This document shows, piece by piece, positions 44,406-52,892 of a stretch of DNA of 64,000 nucleotides. Position 1 is the first letter of the stretch; each line of letters opens with the position of its first letter. The notes under the pieces are model-generated. The model was not told where the DNA came from and did no database searches. It saw only the letters and a program-made list of their open reading frames with translations. The DNA comes from Niastella populi. GTDB taxonomy: Bacteria > Bacteroidota > Bacteroidia > Chitinophagales > Chitinophagaceae. A program made the translations under genes and the position numbers. The stretch lies in NCBI RefSeq assembly GCF_002078015.1, contig NZ_LWBP01000134.1, forward strand, positions 1 through 64,000, read 5' to 3'.

Positions 44406-44669
44406 TTATTCAATTATGTGGTTCAGGGTCCAGATCTGGAAATTATTTTCAACTTCCCCGGTCTCCGGCTGTTCCCCGGCAACAGTAGCCTCGCTCTTCC
44501 CTTCGATCGCCACCTCTGCTAAGTTATCGTGATTTTGTTTTTTATAGGCCGCCCCGTTATTCCTTTTTCCGCTTTCGATAACCACCTGGGCAGAACCACC
44601 TGCCGGCTGGTTCCTTTTGCCCAGTGTGAACAGGGCAACTAAAATGACTATGATAATTGGAATTGGCAT
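44406..44669 (-). CDS. Small membrane-anchored protein, PspC operon leader gene
   Basis: An 87-residue protein with one N-terminal membrane helix (PIPIIIVILVALFTLG, ~2-17) and a hydrophilic, Gly/Glu/Asn-rich remainder without recognised domain. It is 76 nt upstream of the PadR gene on the same strand and has the best promoter in the region (see 44707-44737), so it is probably the first gene of the PadR-PspC transcript. No homologue recognised. Confidence 0.65.
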   Translation of the reverse strand: MPIPIIIVILVALFTLGKRNQPAGGSAQVVIESGKRNNGAAYKKQNHDNLAEVAIEGKSEATVAGEQPETGEVENNFQIWTLNHIIE

Positions 44670-44706
44670 GGCTTACTGTGAGTTGGGTTTATTCCCTTTC
44701 ACATCA

Positions 44707-44737
44707 CAAATATAGAGAGCTTTCAAGTACTATGCAA
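44707..44737 (-). promoter_or_regulatory. Promoter of the small-protein/PadR/PspC operon
   Basis: The complement of 44707-44714 is TATATTTG (-7). TTG lies 19 nt upstream (complement 44734-44737, GTTG), the expected spacing for a Bacteroidota housekeeping promoter. Leader ~30 nt. The remaining gap 44738-45173 holds no recognisable gene, only an imperfect hairpin near 45090-45130 (gcggataa/ttatccgc). Confidence 0.55.
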
Positions 44738-45173
44738 CACATAGTACCAAATTATTTATGGTAATATTCATAGAACGCTAATCAGCTTAACCGAAAACGT
44801 ATGATTTTCAATTGTTTGAAATTATTTAAGGCAGAAGGAAGTTCTTTGAGATTGTATGAGTGGCGGAAAAGGCCGGCTGAATGGCGACAAATGTGAGGCA
44901 GGCCTGCGCCTACTTTAGGAGCTGCGGTGAGGTTGACCATTCCCGCCAGGGAAAAGGAAGGGTTGTCTCAGAAAGTTCCGCAAAAGGAATACATCCGTGG
45001 GGCGGCCCCCTTTTATAATACCGGGCGCCTGCGCCTGCTTGCAGCCAGTTGGGTGCCAGTTGGCCGGTAAAAAAATCAATAAAAACGTTGAGCGGATAAG
45101 GCCCCCGATCCGGGAACGCTTTATCCGCCCAAAAATTCATTTATGCTGTCAGAATAGATCTTACGAAGCATTC

Positions 45174-46595
45174 TTATCGTAAAGTGCAAACATTCTGCAC
45201 CTGCAGCCGTCCATTGCCTTCCACCACCAGATTAATTGGTTTGGTTTGCTGATTTGGGCCGGTAAAATTTATCTGGATCTGATTTGTGCCGGTTTGCAAT
45301 GGAATACGTGTATATAATATAGTATGGGGGAGGCTTTGCCAGTTGCGTGTATCGGCTTTTTCTGATACAAGGTTAAAAAGCTGGATGGCTGAGGCCAGGG
45401 CTTCTTTTTCATCCTTCTTCTTATCATCTTTCTTTGGCCGCGCCGCCGCTTCCGCCAGTTTCTTGATGGCCAGCCGGCTTAAGGCTTTTACCATCTCTTT
45501 TGCAAAGCGTTCTTTTAATGTAGCGAAGGCCAGGTCATTGATGTTTTCAGCTTTTTCAAAAGAATACTGCGCATTATTTACAGTAACTGTACCCTGGGTA
45601 TAAAACACGGGCTGCTCCTGGTATCTTGGAAAAGCCACCCGTAACGACCGCAATTCTTCCATTTTTATATTGGCCGGGTCGAAATTGCTGTCCCAGATAA
45701 ACGGAACATTCATTGAGCCGGAAGCATCGGTAAACACAAAATTGCCAAGGCCGTCTTTGGTAAGCGCGAACATAAAACTCTGCTCCTGTTTTACCGGGGC
45801 CAGCCCGTTTTCCCAAAAGATCACCAGCTCACCGCCCGGCGCGCTGGCAGCAGGCTGTAAGGTAGTTTTCAGCAATGTTGAGTAACGTTGCGCTTCATCG
45901 GTAAAACCATTGGCGGTAGCGGTGCGTAACACATCCTGCTTCAGTTGTTCAGGAATGCCAATGCCATACCACAGCCCGTCATGCTTTAAAAAAACATCGG
46001 CCGCGTTGCGGTACGCAATAAAGGCATTGTTCATATCGCCGCTTTGCTCATAAATGATGCCCTGCAGCATTAGCGCGAAAGCATCGTCGGAATAACGGTT
46101 TGTATTGGCGCCGGCTTTATCCTGCTGCGCATAGTTACGTAATGAAATACGCCGGGCTTCTACCATTGCATCTTCCGTTTTGCCCAGGCCCAGGTAGTTC
46201 AGCGATTTGTAATAATGCACCATGAACTTTTCAAAATCTTCCCCTTTGTATGTTTCCATCATCGGGTTCAGCAAAGTGCCCCAGGCAATATCGGCGGTAG
46301 AAGTGCGGGTAACTTCAATAAAATTATCGGCTTCGTTAAAGTACAGGTTGCTGCTGTCATACTGCTTTAGCAAGTGGGCCATTTTTCCTTTTTCAAAAAG
46401 GTACAACAGCCTGTTGCGTTTTCGGCGCAGCAGCTTATTCTGATCTATGGCCATGTACGCCTTATCGTACTGGTTATTGATCACCTGATCGTAATAGGAA
46501 CCAATACGGTTGTTGTACGTGGCGCAGGAGAACAACAAGGGCATCAGACACACTACAGCCAATGCTCTTATCATATGTTTGAATGATAAAACCAT
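45174..46595 (-). CDS. COG3014-family lipoprotein
   Basis: About 473 residues from ATG 46595 (MVLSFKHMIRALAVVCLMPLLFSC); the upstream frame begins with TTG directly at the lpoB stop and adds 12 unlikely residues. Met 46574 is another candidate. The lipobox LLFSC gives a predicted lipid-modified cysteine. The N-terminal half is helical and TPR-like (YDQVINNQYDKAYMAIDQNKLLRRKRNRLLYL, EDAMVEARRIS); the C-terminal half is beta-rich. COG3014 proteins are uncharacterised outer-membrane lipoproteins that lie beside LpoB homologues in proteobacteria, and the same arrangement appears here. Confidence 0.8.
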   Translation of the reverse strand: MVLSFKHMIRALAVVCLMPLLFSCATYNNRIGSYYDQVINNQYDKAYMAIDQNKLLRRKRNRLLYLFEKGKMAHLLKQYDSSNLYFNEADNFIEVTRTSTADIAWGTLLNPMMETYKGEDFEKFMVHYYKSLNYLGLGKTEDAMVEARRISLRNYAQQDKAGANTNRYSDDAFALMLQGIIYEQSGDMNNAFIAYRNAADVFLKHDGLWYGIGIPEQLKQDVLRTATANGFTDEAQRYSTLLKTTLQPAASAPGGELVIFWENGLAPVKQEQSFMFALTKDGLGNFVFTDASGSMNVPFIWDSNFDPANIKMEELRSLRVAFPRYQEQPVFYTQGTVTVNNAQYSFEKAENINDLAFATLKERFAKEMVKALSRLAIKKLAEAAARPKKDDKKKDEKEALASAIQLFNLVSEKADTRNWQSLPHTILYTRIPLQTGTNQIQINFTGPNQQTKPINLVVEGNGRLQVQNVCTLR

Positions 46596-46631
46596 GAAAT
46601 TACTATTGCAGAATACCTGCTGCAGGTTCAA

Positions 46632-47219
46632 TTAGTTTTGCACGTATTTGGCAATCTTCTTATCCCCTATCCAAACCACTTCGTTGCTTTGAATGTTGGT
46701 AAGCTCGAGGTCAACCTGGTAGTAAACTACTTTTTTACGTTTTTGAGAATCGACGATGGAGTTTATAGAACCCTGTAAGATGTAATCTGCGCCTTGCTCG
46801 AGACCGAATTTTTTCATGCTGCTGGCCGAAGCGTTTGTCTGCTGATCGGCTTTTTCTGCACGCAGCTCATCTCTTTTTTTACCCCCCTGCACCAGGCGCA
46901 CTCTTCCTGATTTAATGAAAGATGACTCAACGTCTTTTACAAAAGTTTCAGCTTCAATATGCTCATGGCTTTTATTGGTAACGAACCCGACGATAACAAC
47001 GGGTCGTTGTCCGTTATGCTGCTCCTGGTGCTCACCTACCCATTTTTCTTTCAGAATGGCGTCGATCATTTGCTCTGCCACGAGGCGGGAGTCGGTATTG
47101 TTCCATCGGCCGCTGAGGTCAATCTGTTCATTGGGGTCTATACGGGTTACTTTGTGAGAACAGGAAATGCTTGTACCGGCTACAACCAGGGCCATAACTG
47201 CGATGTATACTTTTTTCAT
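46632..47219 (-). CDS. LpoB-like penicillin-binding-protein activator lipoprotein
   Basis: A 195-residue predicted lipoprotein (signal MKKVYIAVMALVVAGTSISC, lipobox SISC with Cys20). The mature domain matches the LpoB/COG3417 family: DLSGRWNNTDSRLVAEQMIDAIL (~34-56), VVIVGFVTNKSHEHI (~74-88), SSMKKFGLEQGADYILQGSI (~134-152) and a VYYQVDLELTNI strand. In E. coli LpoB stimulates PBP1B from the outer membrane. Immediately followed by the COG3014 lipoprotein gene. Presence in a Bacteroidota genome suggests a similar envelope role, but the partner PBP is not known. Confidence 0.82.
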   Translation of the reverse strand: MKKVYIAVMALVVAGTSISCSHKVTRIDPNEQIDLSGRWNNTDSRLVAEQMIDAILKEKWVGEHQEQHNGQRPVVIVGFVTNKSHEHIEAETFVKDVESSFIKSGRVRLVQGGKKRDELRAEKADQQTNASASSMKKFGLEQGADYILQGSINSIVDSQKRKKVVYYQVDLELTNIQSNEVVWIGDKKIAKYVQN

Positions 47220-47338
47220 TGTGAATTACTTTAAAAGGAACTGTATTATGGATAATTTTAGTGTGAGCTGTCCCGATGGAACCGTTTACCGGTGATCCCA
47301 TGTAACAGCATGCAAAATAAATTGTTGATGTTGTTTTA

Positions 47339-47800
47339 TTACCGGCTCAACAACCAGCCAACCGTTGCCGCCGTAGCAGCGAGGGGCACCAGGTTCCAGT
47401 AGTTGTTGTTCCACCGGGGGCGATAGTAGTTGTGATACGGATGATAGTTGTACCAGTAGTTACCTGAGTAACGGGGATAGTAAGTATTGGTTGGATAGTA
47501 ATAACTGTAGTCGTTATAATACCAGCCGTTTCTGGCCCTTTCCATCCGCAATTGACGGCGGAAGGCGCGGCGCTCATCGCGTCTTTCCTGTCTGTCGGCC
47601 ATCCAGTCGATGGCTTTATAGGTTTCCTGTGGAGTAGTACCATGCAGGCTGTTGAGCGAATCGGCCATGCCCATATATTTGGCCTGGCTAACCATATAAT
47701 CAGGGTTCTGGTCGGGCGCCAGTGATTGCGACATGCCCCACGTGCCTATAAGCATAGCCAGCGGTAACAGTAACAAGTTATAAAGTACATTTTTTTTCAT
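47339..47800 (-). CDS. Exported Tyr/Asn/Arg-rich protein of unknown function
   Basis: A 153-residue protein with a signal peptide (~1-24). It has a short helical segment with a run of charged residues (RQERRDERRAFRRQLRMERAR, ~72-91), and a Tyr/Asn/Trp-rich tract (NDYSYYYPTNTYYPRY, NYWYNYHPYHNYYRPRW, ~95-130). It ends in a hydrophobic stretch (LVPLAATAATVGWLLS). The composition resembles surface or matrix proteins, but no family is recognised. Separate transcript upstream of lpoB by position (120 nt). Confidence 0.7.
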   Translation of the reverse strand: MKKNVLYNLLLLPLAMLIGTWGMSQSLAPDQNPDYMVSQAKYMGMADSLNSLHGTTPQETYKAIDWMADRQERRDERRAFRRQLRMERARNGWYYNDYSYYYPTNTYYPRYSGNYWYNYHPYHNYYRPRWNNNYWNLVPLAATAATVGWLLSR

Positions 47801-47978
47801 TTGATGCGGGTTTTACAAATTAAAGTGATGTATAACCATTAACGAAAAAGACCATACATTAATTATTTCAATATTGTTCTATTATAACCCGGGTGTTTGA
47901 ACAGCGCTTTTTTTGAATAATCAATGTTTGATGACTCTAAAATAATCACGAATGCGTTAAGTAGGAGTTAAAGAAAAA

Positions 47979-48001
47979 AGCCGGCTATAACCGGCTCTTT
48001 T
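47979..48001. terminator. Intrinsic terminator after the 2OG oxygenase gene
   Basis: AGCCGG (47979-47984) pairs with CCGGCT (47991-47996) around a 6-nt loop. T tracts follow on both strands (TTTTTC on plus, TTTTTTC on minus). It lies 14 nt after the oxygenase stop. Confidence 0.7.
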
Positions 48002-48009
48002 TCAGTTAT

Positions 48010-48954
48010 TTATTTCTTTAATCCTATTTCTCTCAATCGTTCGTCGAGGTATTCGCCGGCTGTAGCGTCGGGGAAAGCCTTAGGATGTTGTTCATCGATA
48101 CAGCTGTCTAAACAGGCCAGGCTCATATCGCTTTTCGGGTGCAGGAAGAAGGGAATGGAATAGCGGGATGTACCCCACATTTCCCTTGGTGGATTTACCA
48201 CCCTGTGCGTAGTAGATTTCAGCTTGTTATTGGTAAGGCGTTGTAACATATCGCCTACGTTCACCACAATTTGCTCTGGCAAGGAAGTCACCGGCACCCA
48301 TTCGTTTTGTTTGGTCAGAATTTGAAGGCCATCTGCCGAAGCGCCAACCAGCAGGGTTATGAGGTTGATATCCTCATGCTGTTCGGCCCGGATGGCAGAT
48401 TTCGGTTCCTGCGTTATGGGCGGATAATGTATTGCCCTTAATATCGAATTGCCATTGTGAATATAATTATCGAAATAATGCTCATCGAGACCAAGGTACA
48501 AAGCGATCGCCTGTAACAATGCACGACCCGATTTTTCGAATGCACGGTATGCTTTTGTAAACGTTGTATTGAAAGCTGCAACGTCATTTACCTGCACGTT
48601 ATCGGGATATTCGCTTTTAATGGGATCGTTATCGTCAACCACCTGCCCGAACTGGAAGAACTCTTTTAAGTCCGGCGCATCGCTTCCTTTTGCATGTTCT
48701 TTACCGAAAGAAGTATAACCACGCTGACCCGCCAGGCCCGGTATCTCATATTTCTTTTTGGCATCGGCAGGAAGAGAAAAGAATTGTTGCACATACTTAT
48801 ACAGATCGGCAATAAGTTCATCGGGTATGCCATGGTTCTTTACTGCCACAAATCCTACTTCTTCATACGCTTTACCCAGTTGATTAACGAATGCCTGCTT
48901 CAACTGCGGATCGCCTGATAAAAAATCGGCGAGGTTTACTACCGGTATTGCCAT
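48010..48954 (-). CDS. 2-oxoglutarate/Fe(II) oxygenase, isopenicillin-N-synthase-like
   Basis: A 314-residue protein with the DIOX_N domain (~4-110: IPVVNLADFL, YEEVGFVAVKNHG) and the 2OG-FeII_Oxy core. Iron ligands are H193 and D195 (EQHEDINLITLL) and H250 (TTHRVVNP). The 2OG-binding RxS is R264-Y-S266. The complete facial triad suggests an active enzyme, but substrate is unknown; no non-ribosomal peptide genes lie nearby, so penicillin-type synthesis is unlikely. Single gene. Confidence 0.88.
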   Translation of the reverse strand: MAIPVVNLADFLSGDPQLKQAFVNQLGKAYEEVGFVAVKNHGIPDELIADLYKYVQQFFSLPADAKKKYEIPGLAGQRGYTSFGKEHAKGSDAPDLKEFFQFGQVVDDNDPIKSEYPDNVQVNDVAAFNTTFTKAYRAFEKSGRALLQAIALYLGLDEHYFDNYIHNGNSILRAIHYPPITQEPKSAIRAEQHEDINLITLLVGASADGLQILTKQNEWVPVTSLPEQIVVNVGDMLQRLTNNKLKSTTHRVVNPPREMWGTSRYSIPFFLHPKSDMSLACLDSCIDEQHPKAFPDATAGEYLDERLREIGLKK

Positions 48955-49090
48955 AAAATATATTTAAATCGGCTTATACAATGAATTACCTGAAATGCTG
49001 AGGAACATACAATTTACTAAACCCGGTAACCACCACAAAATTTCAATTGAATTTATTGTATCACCGGCTTCCCGGTATTTGGGTACTGTT

Positions 49091-49140
49091 AAAGTGTGCC
49101 GCACTTAGTTAACGCTATACGGTTACGTTTGGCACACTTT
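49091..49140 (-). terminator. Inverted repeat at the exbD 3' end
   Basis: aaagtgtgcc (49091-49100) pairs with ggcacacttt (49131-49140). The stem touches the exbD stop codon (49140-49142). T tract after it is weak. Its gtgcc/ggcac core matches the palindrome at 28560-28599. Confidence 0.5.
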
Positions 49141-49694
49141 TAATGGCCCGCACTCTTTGCCAGGGCTATTTCTTTTTCTTCGGGAGTGATGTCCATGATG
49201 GCGTAACGCGTTACGTCATTGATCAGGAACTCATCCAAAACATTTACCACGTTTTGATAGTTCGACTCAGGTGTTGGTTTAACCATTACGACAAGGTCTT
49301 TCCGTTTTCCCGTTTTGTCGAGGGCCAGCTGTTTGGTTCTTATTATTTGTCCCAGGCCATCGCTCATGGAATAATTGGTAGTGCCATAGGCTTCCTCTTT
49401 CAACGCATCTTTCAAATCGCCATGATAATAGAAAATTCTGTTACCGTTTACAGGAATAACTGTCAGTGCGGTGCTTTTACCTACAGGCATATCGGGCACA
49501 GTGGGATCCGTATCATCCGGCATATTCAGTTTCATTGCTTTGGGGCTCGACATAGACGTGGTGAAAATAAAAAAAGTGATAAGCAGGAACCCAAGGTCAA
49601 CCATGGGAGTTAAGTCAACCCGTGTGCTTAATTTTTTACTTCTGCGCCCACCGGCCTTGTTGCCGCCGGCGGCGGGTACATTTATTTCAGCCAT
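49140..49694 (-). CDS. ExbD/TolR-family biopolymer transport protein
   Basis: A 184-residue protein with a short cytosolic N-terminus rich in Gly/Lys, one membrane helix (DLTPMVDLGFLLITFFIFTTSM, ~27-48) with the conserved proton-path Asp in PMVDLGFLL, and a periplasmic domain. ExbD works with ExbB and TonB to energise outer-membrane transport. No exbB or tonB gene is adjacent, so this is an orphan copy. Its 3' stop lies within an inverted repeat. Confidence 0.88.
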   Translation of the reverse strand: MAEINVPAAGGNKAGGRRSKKLSTRVDLTPMVDLGFLLITFFIFTTSMSSPKAMKLNMPDDTDPTVPDMPVGKSTALTVIPVNGNRIFYYHGDLKDALKEEAYGTTNYSMSDGLGQIIRTKQLALDKTGKRKDLVVMVKPTPESNYQNVVNVLDEFLINDVTRYAIMDITPEEKEIALAKSAGH

Positions 49695-49825
49695 AACTTA
49701 TTGGTTTGATAATGAGATGCGGTGGCACAATTTTTCCATATATACACTATCAGTTATTCTACTGACGAACATCACGTTAACAGCACGAACGGAATAGTAC
49801 TTTTAATCATCAAAAAAAGAAAAAC

Positions 49826-50659
49826 ATGAAAACACTGGTAGTTCCTACCGATTTTTCGTCTGTATCGGTCAATGCAATGAATTATGCGGTTGACATGGCG
49901 CAGGCAATCAATGCAGGTATAGTGTTGCTGCACGTGTACAATGTACCGGTATCCTTTACCGACTCGCCTGTATCCCCGGTTTCAACTGTTTCAATAGAAG
50001 AAATAAAACGTACAAGTGAAGAACGGCTTAAAGAATTAAAAAAGAACCTGGTAACCATTACGGCAGGGAAAGTAGAAATATTTACGGAAGCCCGGCTGGG
50101 AGAAACGATTGAAGAACTTCAACAGATCTGCAATTCCGTAGAACCACTGGCAATAATAATGGGCAGCCATGGCGCAACAGGTTTTGAGCGACTGATCATG
50201 GGTAGCACTACGCTCACCGCTATACGTCATTTAAAATGCCCCGTAATTGTCGTTCCGCCCGGCACTACTTACCATGGAATCAGAAAGATTGGCCTTGCCT
50301 GTGATTTTGAGAATATAGTACAGTCGACGCCGGTAGAGTATATTAAAAATATCGTAAGAGAATTCGGTGCAGATCTGTATGTGCTGAATGTACAGGATAT
50401 TAAGCAGGACGACCTGGAAGATGCCATTATGGACACTGCCTATCTCGATGCCATGCTGGAAGACGTTAGTCCGAAATACGTACAGCTAACGGGTAAAGAT
50501 GTGGTAGAAAGCATTAACAGTTTCGCGGAGCATAACAACCTCGACCTGGTAATGGTAGTTCCCAAAAAACACCGGTTTATCGACAGCCTGTTCCATAAAA
50601 GTCAAAGCCGTGAATTAATAACCCATGCACATATACCTATAGTTTCCATCCATGAATAG
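49826..50659 (+). CDS. Universal stress protein, tandem-domain
   Basis: A 277-residue protein with two Usp domains. The first (~1-148) carries the nucleotide-binding motif GSHGATGFERLIMGST (~112-127), matching G-x2-G-x9-G-S/T. The second (~153-277, RKIGLACDFENI, LDLVMVVPKKHRFID) lacks this motif and probably does not bind ATP. Cytosolic. Divergent to exbD. The start ATG has an A-rich upstream stretch with no Shine-Dalgarno. Confidence 0.9.
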   Translation: MKTLVVPTDFSSVSVNAMNYAVDMAQAINAGIVLLHVYNVPVSFTDSPVSPVSTVSIEEIKRTSEERLKELKKNLVTITAGKVEIFTEARLGETIEELQQICNSVEPLAIIMGSHGATGFERLIMGSTTLTAIRHLKCPVIVVPPGTTYHGIRKIGLACDFENIVQSTPVEYIKNIVREFGADLYVLNVQDIKQDDLEDAIMDTAYLDAMLEDVSPKYVQLTGKDVVESINSFAEHNNLDLVMVVPKKHRFIDSLFHKSQSRELITHAHIPIVSIHE

Positions 50660-50672
50660 CAATCAAAGCAAA

Positions 50673-50706
50673 CGGTCCCGGTTAATCCGGGACCGCTTCT
50701 TTTTAT
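50673..50706. terminator. Intrinsic terminator shared by usp and asnS
   Basis: cggtcccgg (50673-50681) pairs with ccgggaccg (50687-50695), followed by CTTCTTTTT on plus. The minus-strand side has only a weak T tract. It is 14 nt past the usp stop. Confidence 0.8.
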
Positions 50707-50720
50707 ATCAAACTACATAA

Positions 50721-52160
50721 TTAAAATTCTGCGTTCTTGGGTGTTCGTGGGAACGGAATTACATCGCGAATGTTGGTCATGCCGGTCACAAACAATACCA
50801 TTCTTTCAAAACCAAGGCCGAAACCGGCGTGCGGTACAGAACCAAATCGGCGGGTATCGAGGTACCACCACATTTCATCTGCAGGCACATTCATTTCCTT
50901 CATACGTTCGGTAAGTTTGTCGAGGCGTTCTTCTCTTTGTGAGCCGCCTACGATTTCACCGATCCCGGGCGCCAGAATATCCATGGCCGCTACCGTTTTA
51001 CCATCATCGTTCAGGCGCATGTAAAACGACTTGATGTCTTTCGGATAACCGGTAACGATAACAGGTTTCTTAAAGTGTTTTTCTACGAGGTAGCGCTCAT
51101 GTTCGCTTTGCATATCTATACCCCATTTCACCTCGTACTGGAATTTCTTTTTCTTGTAAGCCGGTGAATTGAGCAGAATATCGATGGCTTCGGTATAGGT
51201 GATGCGCTCGAAGCTATTGTTCATTACGAATTCCAGCTTTTCTATCAATCCCATTTCGCTGCGTTTATCCTGGGGCAGTTGTTTTTCTTCTTCTGCCAGG
51301 CGTTGAGCGAGGAACTCCAGGTCTTCGCGGTTATTCTCCATTACATAGCGAATGAGATATTTGATGAACTCTTCGGCGAGGTTCATGTTGTCTTCGATAT
51401 CATAAAAGGCCATTTCCGGTTCAATCATCCAGAACTCAGCAAGGTGGCGGGCGGTATTTGAATTTTCAGCCCTGAACGTGGGGCCGAAAGTATAGATCTC
51501 ACTAAAGGCCATGGCTGCCAGTTCGCCTTCGAGCTGACCGCTCACCGTAAGGTTGGTGCTGCGGCCGAAGAAATCTTCTTTAAAATTGATAGTGCCGTCT
51601 TCGTTGCGCGGCGGGTTATCAAAAGGCAGGGTGGTAACACGGAACATTTCACCGGCGCCTTCGGCATCGCTGGCGGTAACCACGGGCGTGTGCATGTACA
51701 CAAACCCTTTCTCGTTATAGAATTTATGAATGGCGAATGCCAGTGCATGGCGCACGCGGAATACCGCGCCAAAGGTATTGGTACGGAAACGCAGGTGCGC
51801 TATTTCGCGCAGGTATTCCAAACTTGGACGGTTCTTTAATTGTAAAGGATATTTTTCGGGATCGCAATCGCCGAGGATCTCGATGGCCGATGCTTTCACC
51901 TCCACCTTCTGGCCTTTACCCTGGGAGGGAATAAGGGTTCCGGTGGCTTTTATGGAAGCGCTTTGGGTAATGCGTTTAAGCGTTTCCTCATCAAGCATTC
52001 CCAGTTCAACTACTACCTGTATATTATTATTGGTGCTACCGTCATTCACAGCTATAAACTGATTATTGCGGAAACCCCGCACCCAACCCATAACAATAAC
52101 TTCCTGACCGGTAGCCTCACTGGCCAGCAGCTCTTTAACTTTTACCCGTTTGTTGAACAT
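50721..52160 (-). CDS. asnS: Asparaginyl-tRNA synthetase
   Basis: A 479-residue class II synthetase. An N-terminal OB-fold anticodon domain (~8-120: [35 protein letters not shown]) precedes the catalytic core. Motif 2 is [21 protein letters not shown] (written with its central RAENS). Motif 3 is [10 protein letters not shown] near the C-terminus ([11 protein letters not shown]). The residues after the motif distinguish AsnRS from AspRS. A candidate -7 element (complement 52213-52220, TATCTTTG) lies 52 nt upstream. Confidence 0.95.
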   Translation of the reverse strand: MFNKRVKVKELLASEATGQEVIVMGWVRGFRNNQFIAVNDGSTNNNIQVVVELGMLDEETLKRITQSASIKATGTLIPSQGKGQKVEVKASAIEILGDCDPEKYPLQLKNRPSLEYLREIAHLRFRTNTFGAVFRVRHALAFAIHKFYNEKGFVYMHTPVVTASDAEGAGEMFRVTTLPFDNPPRNEDGTINFKEDFFGRSTNLTVSGQLEGELAAMAFSEIYTFGPTFRAENSNTARHLAEFWMIEPEMAFYDIEDNMNLAEEFIKYLIRYVMENNREDLEFLAQRLAEEEKQLPQDKRSEMGLIEKLEFVMNNSFERITYTEAIDILLNSPAYKKKKFQYEVKWGIDMQSEHERYLVEKHFKKPVIVTGYPKDIKSFYMRLNDDGKTVAAMDILAPGIGEIVGGSQREERLDKLTERMKEMNVPADEMWWYLDTRRFGSVPHAGFGLGFERMVLFVTGMTNIRDVIPFPRTPKNAEF

Positions 52161-52212
52161 ATCCTATAAGTTTTAATGCTTTTCGTTGGCCATTGGCGAA
52201 CAAAAAGGGAGG

Positions 52213-52220
52213 CAAAGATA
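52213..52220 (-). promoter_or_regulatory. Candidate -7 element for asnS
   Basis: The complement reads TATCTTTG, an exact TAnnTTTG match. No -33 match at 19-21 nt. Confidence 0.35.
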
Positions 52221-52359
52221 AGTATTGGCAGAAGTTCGGGGAGTGAAAACAAAGAGGAAATAAATTTTTGAAAAACTAATGAGTGTTTGTTATTTCTTAT
52301 GAAGCAGCCTTGTTGAGTAAAAAATGATATTCAGTTAGGGAAAACTTTTTTCCAAAAAA

Positions 52360-52605
52360 GGTCATTTCTCATGAAAACAGGTTCCGTTTACATGAGAACG
52401 AGGTCATTTTTAATAAAAATTGGCCGATACTTATAAAAGCAGTGCGTGTTCTCGTGAAAAAAGAATAAAACATATGAAAACAAGGTCATTTCTCATGAAA
52501 AAGGGATAAAACTCATGAAAACAGGGTTGTTTTTCATGAAAAAGCCAAAATCTCATGAAAATGGGTCATTTTCTTCAATGAATAATTCATTTTCCATGAA
52601 AATAC
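52360..52605. repeat. Repeat island of ctcatgaaaa words
   Basis: The word catgaaaa or catgagaa occurs about eight times: ggtcatttctcatgaaaac at ~52360 and again at ~52485, with acatgagaacga, acatatgaaaac, actcatgaaaac, ttcatgaaaaag, tctcatgaaaat and ccatgaaaat. Spacing is often near multiples of 7 (21). tttcatgaaa is itself palindromic. Not a CRISPR: the units are short and degenerate and spacers are not uniform. Fills the 732-bp divergent gap asnS/ldh. No gene within 52161-52892. Confidence 0.65.
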
Positions 52606-52879
52606 TAACCTAAACGATTGAAAATGAATCTCAAATAGTAAATGTATGCTGCTGTATGAAAATCAATTAGCAGCCTTAGTGATCGTTCAAAAAGAATTCA
52701 AAACCCATCCACATTTTCAGCCATTTCAACTTTATCAACTTATAACCTTGTCAACCCGTCAACTGGCTCCCCTTCTTCATTTCTCATTACCCTGTATTCC
52801 ACTTCTGCATTCAACATTTTACATTCGTTATTCGACATTCCTAATGACTTTCATCACCTCAACTCCCTCCCCTTTCCCC

Positions 52880-52887
52880 TAAATTTG
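52880..52887 (+). promoter_or_regulatory. Candidate -7 element for the lactate dehydrogenase gene
   Basis: TAAATTTG ends 5 nt before the ATG at 52893. Given the usual distance to the start point, the transcript should begin at or next to the A of the ATG, i.e. leaderless. Confidence 0.45.
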
Positions 52888-52892
52888 TCTCT

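Noticed and set aside
44910-45140. 76-codon open frame on the minus strand.
   Set aside because: Composition is not protein-like, no motif, and it overlaps hairpin-forming intergenic sequence.
52360-52605. Possible CRISPR array.
   Set aside because: Units are 8-20 nt and degenerate, spacers are not uniform, and no cas gene is present.
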